Shown in pieces: positions 7,237 to 15,339 of a stretch of 64,000 nt of DNA. Numbering within the stretch: the first letter of the stretch is position 1; the number at the start of each line of letters is the position of its first letter. The DNA comes from Sediminibacterium sp. Its GTDB lineage: Bacteria > Bacteroidota > Bacteroidia > B-17B0 > Aurantibacillaceae. A program made the translations under genes and the position numbers. The notes beneath the pieces were generated by a model. That model worked only from the letters and a program-made list of their open reading frames with translations. It was not told the origin of the DNA and made no database searches. The stretch covers positions 1 to 64,000 of the forward strand of contig JASGCO010000015.1 in NCBI GenBank assembly GCA_030054095.1, written 5' to 3'.

Positions 7237-7644
7237 TCAGCGTTTTTTCTTTAACCGTTTTTTCATACTTTTCCAATAGTGATTGGTGTAATCTACAAAG
7301 ATTTCTTCTCCTGCTTTAATGTTCCGCGAGGCAACAATAAAGCATTTGTCGCCATAAATGATATAATCACTATTGTTTTTTACACCTTTCAAACGTGTAA
7401 ACCCATTCGCGTCGTTAGCGTACCGAGCTTTATACTGAGGAGTATGCATGGCATCAATGCACAAATCACGCCGTAAATAGAACAGGTATTGATCTACTTC
7501 TTTTCTGGCTCTACGACGGTATTCCTGATAATCTATTATTTCGCCCCTGTACTCTATAATTTTACAGCCTTCACGAATGGCTTTAGTAGTAAATAAACCT
7601 TTTCCGGCACCGGGTAATCGCGATTTTTTAATGAGGAGGGCCAT
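7237..7644 (-). CDS. SET-domain protein (lysine methyltransferase-like)
   Basis: A compact SET domain. The N-terminal strand reads LIKKSRLPGAGKGLFTTKAI, the G-x-G-x-G/GLF form of SET-N. YGDKCFIVASRNIKAGEEIF followed by VDYTNHYW near the C-terminus contains the conserved AxRxIxxGEEIxxDY core that binds S-adenosylmethionine and the target lysine channel. The reading frame is open further upstream to 7749, but those residues do not resemble the family. The ATG at 7644 gives a 135-residue protein starting MALLIKKS, which I prefer. Bacterial SET proteins methylate lysines of proteins, but the target here is unknown. It lies 72 bp from the IS element. A four-base-spaced basic tail (KRLKKKR) ends the protein. 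Confidence 0.8.
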   Translation of the reverse strand: MALLIKKSRLPGAGKGLFTTKAIREGCKIIEYRGEIIDYQEYRRRARKEVDQYLFYLRRDLCIDAMHTPQYKARYANDANGFTRLKGVKNNSDYIIYGDKCFIVASRNIKAGEEIFVDYTNHYWKSMKKRLKKKR

Positions 7645-7762
7645 AATTCGTTTTGAAATTACAAAAATGGCAATAAGTATCAAAGGAATATGGCAACACA
7701 TATTCCCATAGTGTGGGTTTAGATTAACTACTTGCCGCAAGTTGAACACTACTGACCTTAAT

Positions 7763-9058
7763 TCAGAAGGTATATTTTATCCCGCCGACCAGAATATTAT
7801 AACGGTAATTAAATTTCTGAATCGATTCTTGTTTGAACTCTAATTGATAAATACCATATACGTCAAGGTGTTTTGAAATGGTTACATTCAACATTCCTGA
7901 ATACCTTGACGATGTAAGGTCAGGAGAGTTATTAACGAAATAACCATTGTCTTCTATAATGTTGTTGCCGGTATTGAGCATGTACGTCAGTTTCGCCGAT
8001 ATACGCCTGTGTGGTTTTACGTAAACAAAGGGTAACAGAGAGTAATACGTGTTGGTGTACGAATCGTTTGTATGCAGATACAACGTGTTGCCAATTACTA
8101 GAGAACTATTTCCGAATATAGCGTATGAAGCAAACGCACTATGTAATAACTGTGTTTTGTCGAATAAGTTTGAAACACTTGTCCCAACAGAGAGTGTAAG
8201 GCGTTTGTGAGCTTTTTGAATGGCAGCGGAGCCTACAAAATAATTGGAAACCGATACAGAATTTGTAATCGTAGGCGGTCCCGGAGGCCTTGGTGGAGTG
8301 GGATATACAGGAACCTGACTTGTAAAATTGATGTTGACCCAATGAATAGATGGAGATAACAACCAATTTCCTTTTAATGGCAGCGCTGCCTTTAGGTAAT
8401 ATTCTGATTGAACAAGATTACCTATAAACGTTTTTTGAGAGAAGTACGTGGCTGCGTGCGAAATAGCGACTCTGTTTTTTATATAGTGGGTTAAACCTGC
8501 ATGCAGATAAGTTGGCGGATCAAAAAAAATGGTATTCGTTTTTTTATTGGTATCGTAGTAGGTAAGACTGTCACTTAGTTTAGTCCCGCCTTCAACAAAT
8601 ATGTTTTCTATGGGCTTACGTGAAACAACACCCGTCCTTTCCGCTAATCCACCCGAAAAAGAGTGGCTTAACCATCTGGCATGTTCATTTTTGCCCGTGA
8701 ATATATAGCAGAAGTACAAATATTCCAGCGCTGCTTCGTCGTTGTTATTGAGTGTTAGTGCCTTTTTAAAGTAGTTCTCAGCCAGACAGTAGTTTTTCAA
8801 TTGATAGTACGCAATACCTACCCGCATTTGCATATAATAGTAATCATGCCCTTGTTTTATGGCTTCCTTTCCAAGTTGTATCAGTTTTTTCCAGTCGCCG
8901 TTCGTATATAGTTGGTAGGTTTGCTGCTCTATATTTTCACTAGTGGATTCTTCTTGCGCAAATAGGCTAACTCCGCAAAAGAAAAGAGAGATAAGGAAAA
9001 AAATGCTCCGTTTACACAAAACGTTCAATAGACCTGAGCCTTTAAAAATGCGCTTCAT
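7763..9058 (-). CDS. Outer-membrane beta-barrel with N-terminal TPR (YaiO-like)
   Basis: A 431-residue exported protein. A hydrophobic signal sequence ends near residue 34 (CGVSLFAQ). TPR-like helices at about 45-125 (QMRVGIAYYQLKNYCLAENY, KKALTLNNNDEAALEYLY) precede a C-terminal half rich in alternating beta-strands, ending in LVGGIKYTF with a terminal Phe, as outer-membrane barrels do. This layout is that of YaiO-family proteins. A proline-rich loop (PTPPRPPGPPT) lies around residue 260. Its start overlaps by one base the stop of the TPR gene upstream, and a urea-transporter/M23 fusion precedes that, so the three are one operon. Its role is not known; the context suggests that it acts with the membrane-bound peptidase. 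Confidence 0.7.
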   Translation of the reverse strand: MKRIFKGSGLLNVLCKRSIFFLISLFFCGVSLFAQEESTSENIEQQTYQLYTNGDWKKLIQLGKEAIKQGHDYYYMQMRVGIAYYQLKNYCLAENYFKKALTLNNNDEAALEYLYFCYIFTGKNEHARWLSHSFSGGLAERTGVVSRKPIENIFVEGGTKLSDSLTYYDTNKKTNTIFFDPPTYLHAGLTHYIKNRVAISHAATYFSQKTFIGNLVQSEYYLKAALPLKGNWLLSPSIHWVNINFTSQVPVYPTPPRPPGPPTITNSVSVSNYFVGSAAIQKAHKRLTLSVGTSVSNLFDKTQLLHSAFASYAIFGNSSLVIGNTLYLHTNDSYTNTYYSLLPFVYVKPHRRISAKLTYMLNTGNNIIEDNGYFVNNSPDLTSSRYSGMLNVTISKHLDVYGIYQLEFKQESIQKFNYRYNILVGGIKYTF

Positions 9059-9666
9059 TATTTAATCAGACTTAGTCCCTCCAGTGCAGATTTATCATTA
9101 GGGCTGTAAAGTAAGACTTTATTGAATAAGGTAACCGCGTCGTTCTTGTTGCCAAGGAAATAATTGGTCCATGCACTCATCAGCATATTATTATACCCAA
9201 ATGGTGTAAGATTCAAAGAAACATCAAAACATTTCTTGGCATTTGCATAATCTTTACGGTAGTAATAAATAAGACCAAGGTTGTAATTGGCTGAAGCATT
9301 TTGGGGATCAGATTTTATAATGCCCAGATAGGTTTTTTCCACATCAGTCCAGTTTTCAAGTTTTGAGTAAACGTTAATAATGGCCCATTTTGGTTCCGTT
9401 GCAGCAGGCATTAAGGCAATGGCTTTCTGGTAATACGAAACAGATTCTTTGTATTTGGCAGACAGATAATATAACCAGCCCAGTCTTAAATTTGTTTCAT
9501 AAGATGTAGCAGTATAGACGCTTGTTAGCTCATTTATAGCCGAATCGTATTTTTGAGCAGATTCGTACTCGTATGATTTACTAAAGGCGCTTACTAACGG
9601 TTTGTTAGTTTGTGAAAAACCTGTAAAGGTTACAGCTGTGGTTAAAATTAAAAATGCTCTTTTCAT
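9058..9666 (-). CDS. Exported TPR-repeat protein
   Basis: A 202-residue protein with a signal peptide (FLILTTAVTFTGFSQ) followed by four to five tetratricopeptide repeats. Clear examples are LRLGWLYYLSAKYKESVSYY, ANYNLGLIYYYRKDYANAKK and ALFNKVLLYSPND-type helices. TPR arrays bind partner proteins. The product should be periplasmic, and its partners are probably the products of the genes on either side: 20 bp separates it from the urea-transporter/M23 gene, and it overlaps the beta-barrel gene by one base. No enzyme motif is seen. Confidence 0.78.
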   Translation of the reverse strand: MKRAFLILTTAVTFTGFSQTNKPLVSAFSKSYEYESAQKYDSAINELTSVYTATSYETNLRLGWLYYLSAKYKESVSYYQKAIALMPAATEPKWAIINVYSKLENWTDVEKTYLGIIKSDPQNASANYNLGLIYYYRKDYANAKKCFDVSLNLTPFGYNNMLMSAWTNYFLGNKNDAVTLFNKVLLYSPNDKSALEGLSLIK

Positions 9667-9686
9667 AATAATTAAAATTTAAAGTT

Positions 9687-11897
9687 TTATTCAGATACGG
9701 TGTAATAGTTTTCGGTTGTGTTTTTGTGATGAATGGTAAAGCGGTGTATTTTGCTGTTTTTTAGTTCAATTTCAAAATTGATTTTTTTTAATGATGATGC
9801 CATTAATTTTGTTTCTACTTCTGTAGCTACAATAAGTTTTTGAGGCGCGTAAGCATTATCGCTGTATGTAAAACGCGAGGTGTACCGGGCTTTTGTAAAC
9901 AAATAAAATGGCGACAAAAAGTCCTGGAAAAACTGAATAAGTTTTGTGTTAAAGTGTATCAGCGGGACATTGTCGCTTACTTCCACATTGTCGTAGTACC
10001 CAAGTAATTGTCTATAAGCAGCCAGATAGAAGTGGAAAAGCAACGCGTTTTTATCGCCTTCAAAATCGGTAAAATAAAGCATGACACCATCATTCACAAA
10101 GTAGGCGTGGGATTTTGTTTTTGTACAGTATAGATAAGTTCTGTTTAGCGCGTCTGTATAAATCTCCCAAGTTATCAGTTCATCGCTGTTTTCTTTTTTA
10201 AAACAGATTTTATTTCCAGGCAAAAAGGAAAAGCCGTAGAGAAGTAATTCGTTTACCTGTACGTTACTAATAAATGAACCTTCTGTCGGAATTTCGGATA
10301 TCCGCAACTCTTTTTTGTTATTTTTCCGTTCAATGAAATAAGCAATAGGGTATGATAAGGTATGAGCCCCGATCGTTGGCAGTGTCTGTAGTTGAAAATG
10401 AATATGGGGTTCAGGTGAACGGCCTGAATTTCCGCAGGTTGCAATAAATGTCCCTTTCGTAATGTACTGGCCTATAAAAACATTAAAAGAATCTTTCTTT
10501 ATATGACTTATTTGCGAAAATAAGCCATTCAGGTGGTTTAAAATAACCGTATTTCCCCAATTCTTTTCTGTATCTATATCTCCTATGTCGTTTTCTTCAA
10601 CCGTATTAATAATATCATATACATATCCGTCATACGGCGCCACAATTTCCTTGTTGTAGCAGTAAAAATTTTCCCGGCTAAAGTTTTCCCGTAAATCAGA
10701 AGGTTCTCTGTAAGTGTTATTTTTCGAATCCACAATAACAAAATCGAGTGCTTTGCTCCAGTCGCCGAGATGAGTTATTTTTCCATCGTAGCCCTGACTA
10801 ACATACCATTCGCCTAAGAACGGTAGCGATAGTTTGTATAAATGTTCATTCTTAAACCGCTGAATGGAATTGAGGTATTTGTATATCGTTTTTTCTGCTG
10901 AAAAATACTGTATACTGACAACCGTAAGGTATTTGTGGAACCAACGCTGATTGAGGGCAAACAGAAAAGCGGTACATACGAAACTAAAGGATAGCGAATA
11001 AGCTTTTAGTTGAAATACTTCCATAATTTTGCCAAGGGATAATGATACTAAGAGTAGCACGGGAATCAGTATAACAACAGTTAAGTAAGAATAGAAATTA
11101 GGAATGATAAAGAAACAACCAATGGCTATGGCCAGAAACATGAAGTTGGCGCCTAACAGGTTATAATTCAAATCCGCCACATCTGCACCAAAAACGGAAT
11201 AGTAAAAATAAGCAAGGTAAAAGCCTAAAACTGCAAGTGAAAACGCTATTCTTGAAAAGTACAGTAAGCCAAAAGCTACCAGTATGCCCCCCAGTACACT
11301 CTTCTGGAAAAAGGTAGCGGAGAGTGTTTTAAAAAAAATCATTAAAAAATCGGGCAGGGCGATATTATTTAGTGAATATACCATTTGGTAAAATAAGGAA
11401 GATTCGTTGCGCGTGGCTTCATTTATCGTATAAACGTGGGCCTCATCAAATTGTACGTTAGTAAAGTTAAAGGCGGCGAGCGAAACAATCCAATATGTAA
11501 TAATAAACGGAAAGGAGAGAAATGGAAGATTGTAAATAGCAAAAAGTCCTTTCAGCCATACCGTTACCAAAAGAAGCGCGATAACTGCTGAGAAAAAAAG
11601 AACGATAAACGACAGATTAACGGAAAATTCATATCCCATTGCCAGACCTAAAAACAAAGCATTGAATCCGAACAGCCCGCTGCGAATCTCCTGGCGGTTA
11701 AATCCAATAAAATAGGCGATGGTATTTATCAGTAAAACGGATAGTAATCCCCATAAACCAATCAGTGGTGAAAAAAAGGTAACGATTAGAATAATAAGCG
11801 CAAAAACCTTGTTCTGGGAAAAGAACATAAGGCTGTAACTGTTCAATGTACTCTGTAACCAGTAATCTGCATGTAAATATGTTGCCTTGTTATTCAT
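9687..11897 (-). CDS. Urea-transporter domain fused to M23 metallopeptidase domain
   Basis: A 736-residue protein with two unrelated halves. Residues about 15-330 carry ten or so hydrophobic segments. FFSPLIGLWGLLSVLLINTI, IRSGLFGFNALFLGLAMGYE and a second internal copy with NYNLLGANFMFLAIAIGCFF resemble the inverted-repeat urea transporter (UT) fold, in which the L-x-G-[FY]-N loops line the pore. Residues about 370-530 form an M23 (LytM) peptidase with likely zinc ligands H376 and D385 (THLGDWSKALDF) and H500 in PHIHFQLQ, plus H465 in the SHI segment. M23 enzymes cut peptidoglycan cross-links. The C-terminal 200 residues are unassigned. It leads a three-gene operon with a TPR protein and a beta-barrel. 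No urease is in the window. Topology (cytoplasmic or periplasmic peptidase) is not settled by sequence alone. Confidence 0.82.
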   Translation of the reverse strand: MNNKATYLHADYWLQSTLNSYSLMFFSQNKVFALIILIVTFFSPLIGLWGLLSVLLINTIAYFIGFNRQEIRSGLFGFNALFLGLAMGYEFSVNLSFIVLFFSAVIALLLVTVWLKGLFAIYNLPFLSFPFIITYWIVSLAAFNFTNVQFDEAHVYTINEATRNESSLFYQMVYSLNNIALPDFLMIFFKTLSATFFQKSVLGGILVAFGLLYFSRIAFSLAVLGFYLAYFYYSVFGADVADLNYNLLGANFMFLAIAIGCFFIIPNFYSYLTVVILIPVLLLVSLSLGKIMEVFQLKAYSLSFSFVCTAFLFALNQRWFHKYLTVVSIQYFSAEKTIYKYLNSIQRFKNEHLYKLSLPFLGEWYVSQGYDGKITHLGDWSKALDFVIVDSKNNTYREPSDLRENFSRENFYCYNKEIVAPYDGYVYDIINTVEENDIGDIDTEKNWGNTVILNHLNGLFSQISHIKKDSFNVFIGQYITKGTFIATCGNSGRSPEPHIHFQLQTLPTIGAHTLSYPIAYFIERKNNKKELRISEIPTEGSFISNVQVNELLLYGFSFLPGNKICFKKENSDELITWEIYTDALNRTYLYCTKTKSHAYFVNDGVMLYFTDFEGDKNALLFHFYLAAYRQLLGYYDNVEVSDNVPLIHFNTKLIQFFQDFLSPFYLFTKARYTSRFTYSDNAYAPQKLIVATEVETKLMASSLKKINFEIELKNSKIHRFTIHHKNTTENYYTVSE

Positions 11898-11981
11898 TAA
11901 CCATTTAAGCGGTGATAAAATTATACTTTTATTCCATACTTAATTCATTCATCCATCAGTACTTTAATCCATCTCTTTCTG

Positions 11982-12070
11982 ATTAGACGGTATTTTAAAT
12001 TTGTTCCTTCGCTATAGCTATTTATTTTTTTAAATACCGGCGAAGGATATCCGGAGGATTGTCGTCTAAT
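11982..12070. other. Nested and crossing inverted repeats (pseudoknot-like) in a divergent intergenic region
   Basis: Three 8-bp complementary pairs occur in 89 bp. ATTAGACG (11982-11989) pairs with CGTCTAAT (12063-12070). CGGTATTT (11988-11995) pairs with AAATACCG (12032-12039). TCCTTCGC (12005-12012) pairs with GCGAAGGA (12040-12047). The second and third pairs cross, and their 3' strands are adjacent, as in an H-type pseudoknot. The first pair encloses both. The segment lies 71 bp upstream of the VOC gene on + and 85 bp upstream of the urea-transporter gene on -. It could be a structured leader RNA on either strand or overlapping protein-binding palindromes. No known riboswitch was recognised. 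Confidence 0.5.
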
Positions 12071-12140
12071 TTAAAATGAGTTTTGATTAAGTTGGTTTAA
12101 TATTATTGTTACATTTAGAGTTAGCATCAATACACGTTAT

Positions 12141-12578
12141 ATGGGATCTACGGTTAATTTAAAGAGCAAAATAAAGGAAGCTAGTCTTCAGAAGATCAAG
12201 CAAAAAGCCATTTTTAAGAATTTTGTGACCTGGTTCGAGATTCCAGCCTATAACCATTACCGATCCGTTGCTTTTTATAATTATATCTATGGCATAGAAA
12301 TTACATCGGTTGAGATTAATGGATTGGCTATGGGGTTTTTTCCTGCGGAAAGCGGCATCGGAGGGGCAATTGTGACAGGCCCCGGATGTGTTCCCAGTGA
12401 AATTGGCCCGCTGATTTACCTTAACGGAGGAGAAGACCTTAATCTCGTTCTGTCAAAAGTGAACGAAGCGGGCGGAAGGGTAGTGATGGAAAAGACCTAT
12501 ATAAGTGATTCTGCAGGTTATTTTGCCATTTTTATTGATACTGAGGGTAACCGACTGGCCCTTCATTCTAAATATTAA
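12141..12578 (+). CDS. VOC-family (glyoxalase/bleomycin-resistance fold) protein
   Basis: A 145-residue single-domain VOC protein. After a basic N-terminal tail, WFEIPAYNHYRSVAFYNYIY (about residues 31-50) is the usual first beta-alpha unit. LIYLNGGEDLNLVLSKVNEA and GYFAIFIDTEGNRLALHSK (from about 125) give the family's GxxxxFxDPEGNxxxL ending with a metal-binding-type glutamate. These proteins bind small molecules or metals, and the substrate is unknown. The gene ends 10 bp before the ATG of the large decarboxylase, so it is probably the first gene of that operon. It starts at the first ATG, and no hidden upstream domain is seen. Confidence 0.82.
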   Translation: MGSTVNLKSKIKEASLQKIKQKAIFKNFVTWFEIPAYNHYRSVAFYNYIYGIEITSVEINGLAMGFFPAESGIGGAIVTGPGCVPSEIGPLIYLNGGEDLNLVLSKVNEAGGRVVMEKTYISDSAGYFAIFIDTEGNRLALHSKY

Positions 12579-12588
12579 TACACCCTTT

Positions 12589-15330
12589 ATGAGTTTAAAG
12601 CATTATAATATCCATCATTTAAGAGTTGATCTCTGGAATGAGCTAAAGGAAAAGAGTAATCAAATAACCCGGTTACAGAATACGCCAGCTTTTGAGGAGC
12701 GATTACAGGAAATGAACATTGCACTTCGAGACCTCCTTAGTATTGAACAGTATTTCTCTTTTCCCGGCTCTAATTTGGTGGGGCAGATTATGAAGGCGGT
12801 AAAAAAAGGAGAATTAAAAGCGGTTAGTAACAGAGTGTCAGAATTAGTTGCGCTATTAGTTAGCGATAATTATCGGCTTCATCCCGAAATGATGGACGAA
12901 AATTACAAGGGTGGGTATGTTAACGATGGTAAATCGGGAAAGATAGGCGCGAGTCCTAAAAAGAATTATTTTGAAGTGTTGTATGTTGAAGACCTCACGG
13001 CAAAAGAAGAAGAACTTTTAAAAGAAAAGTTTAGAGACCTGGTTAATCCACAAGCTCAGCTTACATACGATATTGTCGTTCAAAGGTCGTTTCAGGACGC
13101 GTTGATTTGTTTATTCTTTAATTATAATATTCAGGCTGCTGTTATTCGTTATGCCCCGCAACTGCTATCCTCTAATATTAACAGTCTTATTAAACCATTT
13201 ATTCAAAATGTTTTAAAGGTAGATCTTTCAAATGTGAGCGATGCGGAGATTGGTCCGCTCTTAGGGAAGTATATTCACCAGTTCAGGCCCGAACTGGATA
13301 TTTATTACGTTACCGACAATTCGCTCTCTCACCTCGATGATTCTACCGTCAAATCATTCCGCCGTATTTTTTACCGGATGGAGGATTTTCAGGAATTGCA
13401 TCTTACCATTATCAGCGGAATCAACGATCGTTATGAAACTCCATTCTTTACGGCTTTAACAGAATACAGTAAACGCCCAATCAGTGTGTTTCATGCCATG
13501 CCAATTTCACGGGGTAATTCTGTTTTTAAATCACGCTGGATTACCGATTTTGGCGATTTTTACGACAGAAACCTCTTTCTTGCCGAAACTTCCGCTACCA
13601 ACGGGGGGCTTGATTCTCTCCTGCAACCAAAAGGGCCTATGAAAAAGGCTCAGGACAAAGCGGCTAAGGCTTTCGGAGCTGAACATACTTTTTATGTAAC
13701 GAATGGAACATCTACCGCCAATAAAATTGTACAACAAGCTCTTATTCGTCCCGGTGATGTGGTTTTAGTGGACCGTGATTGTCATAAATCGCATCACTAT
13801 GGTCTTGTGCTGGCAGGGGCGTACCCCGCTTATCTGGATTCATATCCCATCCAGGAGTATTCCATGTATGGTGCCGTACCCTTAAGCGTTATTAAGGAAA
13901 AACTAATCCAATTAAGCAAAGCCGGACGTTTGGATAAAGTAAAAATGTTGTTGCTTACCAATTGTACCTTCGATGGTTTAGTATATAATGTCGAAAAGGT
14001 GATGGAAGAAGTATTGGCGATTAAACCAGATATGGTGTTTTTGTGGGACGAAGCCTGGTTTGCCTTTGCAAGTTTTACATACACATACAAGCAACGTACA
14101 GGCATGTACGTGGCTCAAAAGTTGTTTCATAAGTACCGGAGCGAAGATTACCGGAAACAGTATAAGGCGCATCTGGCTTCACTAAAACCGGGAGAGCTGC
14201 CAGCACTACCGGATCCCGACAAAGTAAAGATAAGGGTATATGCTACACAGAGTACGCACAAAACACTGTCTTCTTTCCGGCAGGGATCAATGATTCAGGT
14301 ATGGGACGAAGAGTTTAGCCGCCGGGTGGCCGATAACTTTCAGGAAGCATACATGACGCATACGACCACTTCGGCCAACTATCAGATTGTAGCGTCACTG
14401 GATGTGGGACGGCGTCAGGTTGAGCTGGAAGGCTATGAACTTGTTGAAAAGAGTATCGAGATGGCAATGATCCTTCGTTCGAAGATTCAGGATCATCCGA
14501 AATTAAGTAAGTATTTTCATGTGTTGGAGGTAAAAGACATCATTCCCGGTAAGTACCGTAAATACGGAAAGGGAGAGTATTACACCGTGCAGGATGGCTG
14601 GGACCGAATGGAGGAGGCCTGGGAAAAAGATGAGTTTGTACTCGATCCGACCAAGGTAAATCTTTCGGTTGGCAAAGCCGGAATTACCGGAGACGCGTTC
14701 AAGAACAGTTACTTAATGGATCGTTTTAATATTCAGGTAAACAAAACATCGCGTAATACGGTGTTATTAATGACCAATATAGGAACAACGCGTGGCAGCG
14801 TTACATTTTTAATAAACGCCCTCTTGCAAATAGCCGATGAATTGGATGAAAGTAACCGTTCCCTTAACGAACGTGAGACAGAAATATCAAAAAAGCACAT
14901 ACAATCTTTAATTAAAGATGTGCCACCTCTGCCCGATTTCAGTACGTTTCACCGTTCGTTTTTGGCGGCACCGGGTGTACCGGGCGGAAATATACGTGAA
15001 GCTTTCTTTCTGGCCTATGAAGAAGATTTGTGTGAGTATGTGTTGCTAAAAGATTGTTTGAATGAGTTGAAAGATGGCAAAGAACTTGTTTCAACCTCCT
15101 TTGTGATCCCCTATCCTCCCGGTTTCCCTATCCTTGTTCCGGGTCAGGTTATTAGTGAAGAAATTATCCGCTTTATGATAGCCATTGATGTTAAGGAAAT
15201 CCACGGTTACCGGGCCGATCTGGGATTAAAAGTATTTACCCCGGAAGCACTTAATCGTAAAAATACCATATCGGCAATGGGAGCGATGCCACTCCCGATT
15301 TTTGATAAAAAAATTAAACCAAAAAAATAA
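12589..15330 (+). CDS. Orn/Lys/Arg decarboxylase-family PLP enzyme (913 aa)
   Basis: A fold-type I PLP decarboxylase acting on a basic amino acid. After a roughly 300-residue N-terminal region without obvious motif come SATNGGLDSLLQPKGPM and HTFYVTNGTSTANKIVQQAL, then VLVDRDCHKSHHYG (the stacking His region), VFLWDEAWFAF (Asp that binds the PLP ring) and YATQSTHKTLSSFRQGSMI. In the last, K558 is the Schiff-base lysine. A C-terminal domain with PPGFPILVPGQVIS is typical of the family. At 913 residues it is longer than the usual 700-760, because of the N-terminal region. The frame is open 28 codons further upstream, but those overlap the VOC gene, so I use the ATG at 12589. Which amino acid is used cannot be told. 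The next gene, an ATP-grasp ligase, begins 9 bp downstream. Confidence 0.87.
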   Translation: MSLKHYNIHHLRVDLWNELKEKSNQITRLQNTPAFEERLQEMNIALRDLLSIEQYFSFPGSNLVGQIMKAVKKGELKAVSNRVSELVALLVSDNYRLHPEMMDENYKGGYVNDGKSGKIGASPKKNYFEVLYVEDLTAKEEELLKEKFRDLVNPQAQLTYDIVVQRSFQDALICLFFNYNIQAAVIRYAPQLLSSNINSLIKPFIQNVLKVDLSNVSDAEIGPLLGKYIHQFRPELDIYYVTDNSLSHLDDSTVKSFRRIFYRMEDFQELHLTIISGINDRYETPFFTALTEYSKRPISVFHAMPISRGNSVFKSRWITDFGDFYDRNLFLAETSATNGGLDSLLQPKGPMKKAQDKAAKAFGAEHTFYVTNGTSTANKIVQQALIRPGDVVLVDRDCHKSHHYGLVLAGAYPAYLDSYPIQEYSMYGAVPLSVIKEKLIQLSKAGRLDKVKMLLLTNCTFDGLVYNVEKVMEEVLAIKPDMVFLWDEAWFAFASFTYTYKQRTGMYVAQKLFHKYRSEDYRKQYKAHLASLKPGELPALPDPDKVKIRVYATQSTHKTLSSFRQGSMIQVWDEEFSRRVADNFQEAYMTHTTTSANYQIVASLDVGRRQVELEGYELVEKSIEMAMILRSKIQDHPKLSKYFHVLEVKDIIPGKYRKYGKGEYYTVQDGWDRMEEAWEKDEFVLDPTKVNLSVGKAGITGDAFKNSYLMDRFNIQVNKTSRNTVLLMTNIGTTRGSVTFLINALLQIADELDESNRSLNERETEISKKHIQSLIKDVPPLPDFSTFHRSFLAAPGVPGGNIREAFFLAYEEDLCEYVLLKDCLNELKDGKELVSTSFVIPYPPGFPILVPGQVISEEIIRFMIAIDVKEIHGYRADLGLKVFTPEALNRKNTISAMGAMPLPIFDKKIKPKK

Positions 15331-15339
15331 CGCAAGAGT

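Noticed and set aside
9687-11897. Loss of the first zinc ligand in the M23 domain
   Set aside because: The KALD segment has Lys where some relatives have His, but H376 in THLGDW with D385 fits the alternative spacing, so the site looks complete.
12505-12588. Upstream extension of the decarboxylase frame
   Set aside because: It overlaps the VOC gene and adds residues with no family resemblance; the ATG at 12589 is followed by the expected sequence.
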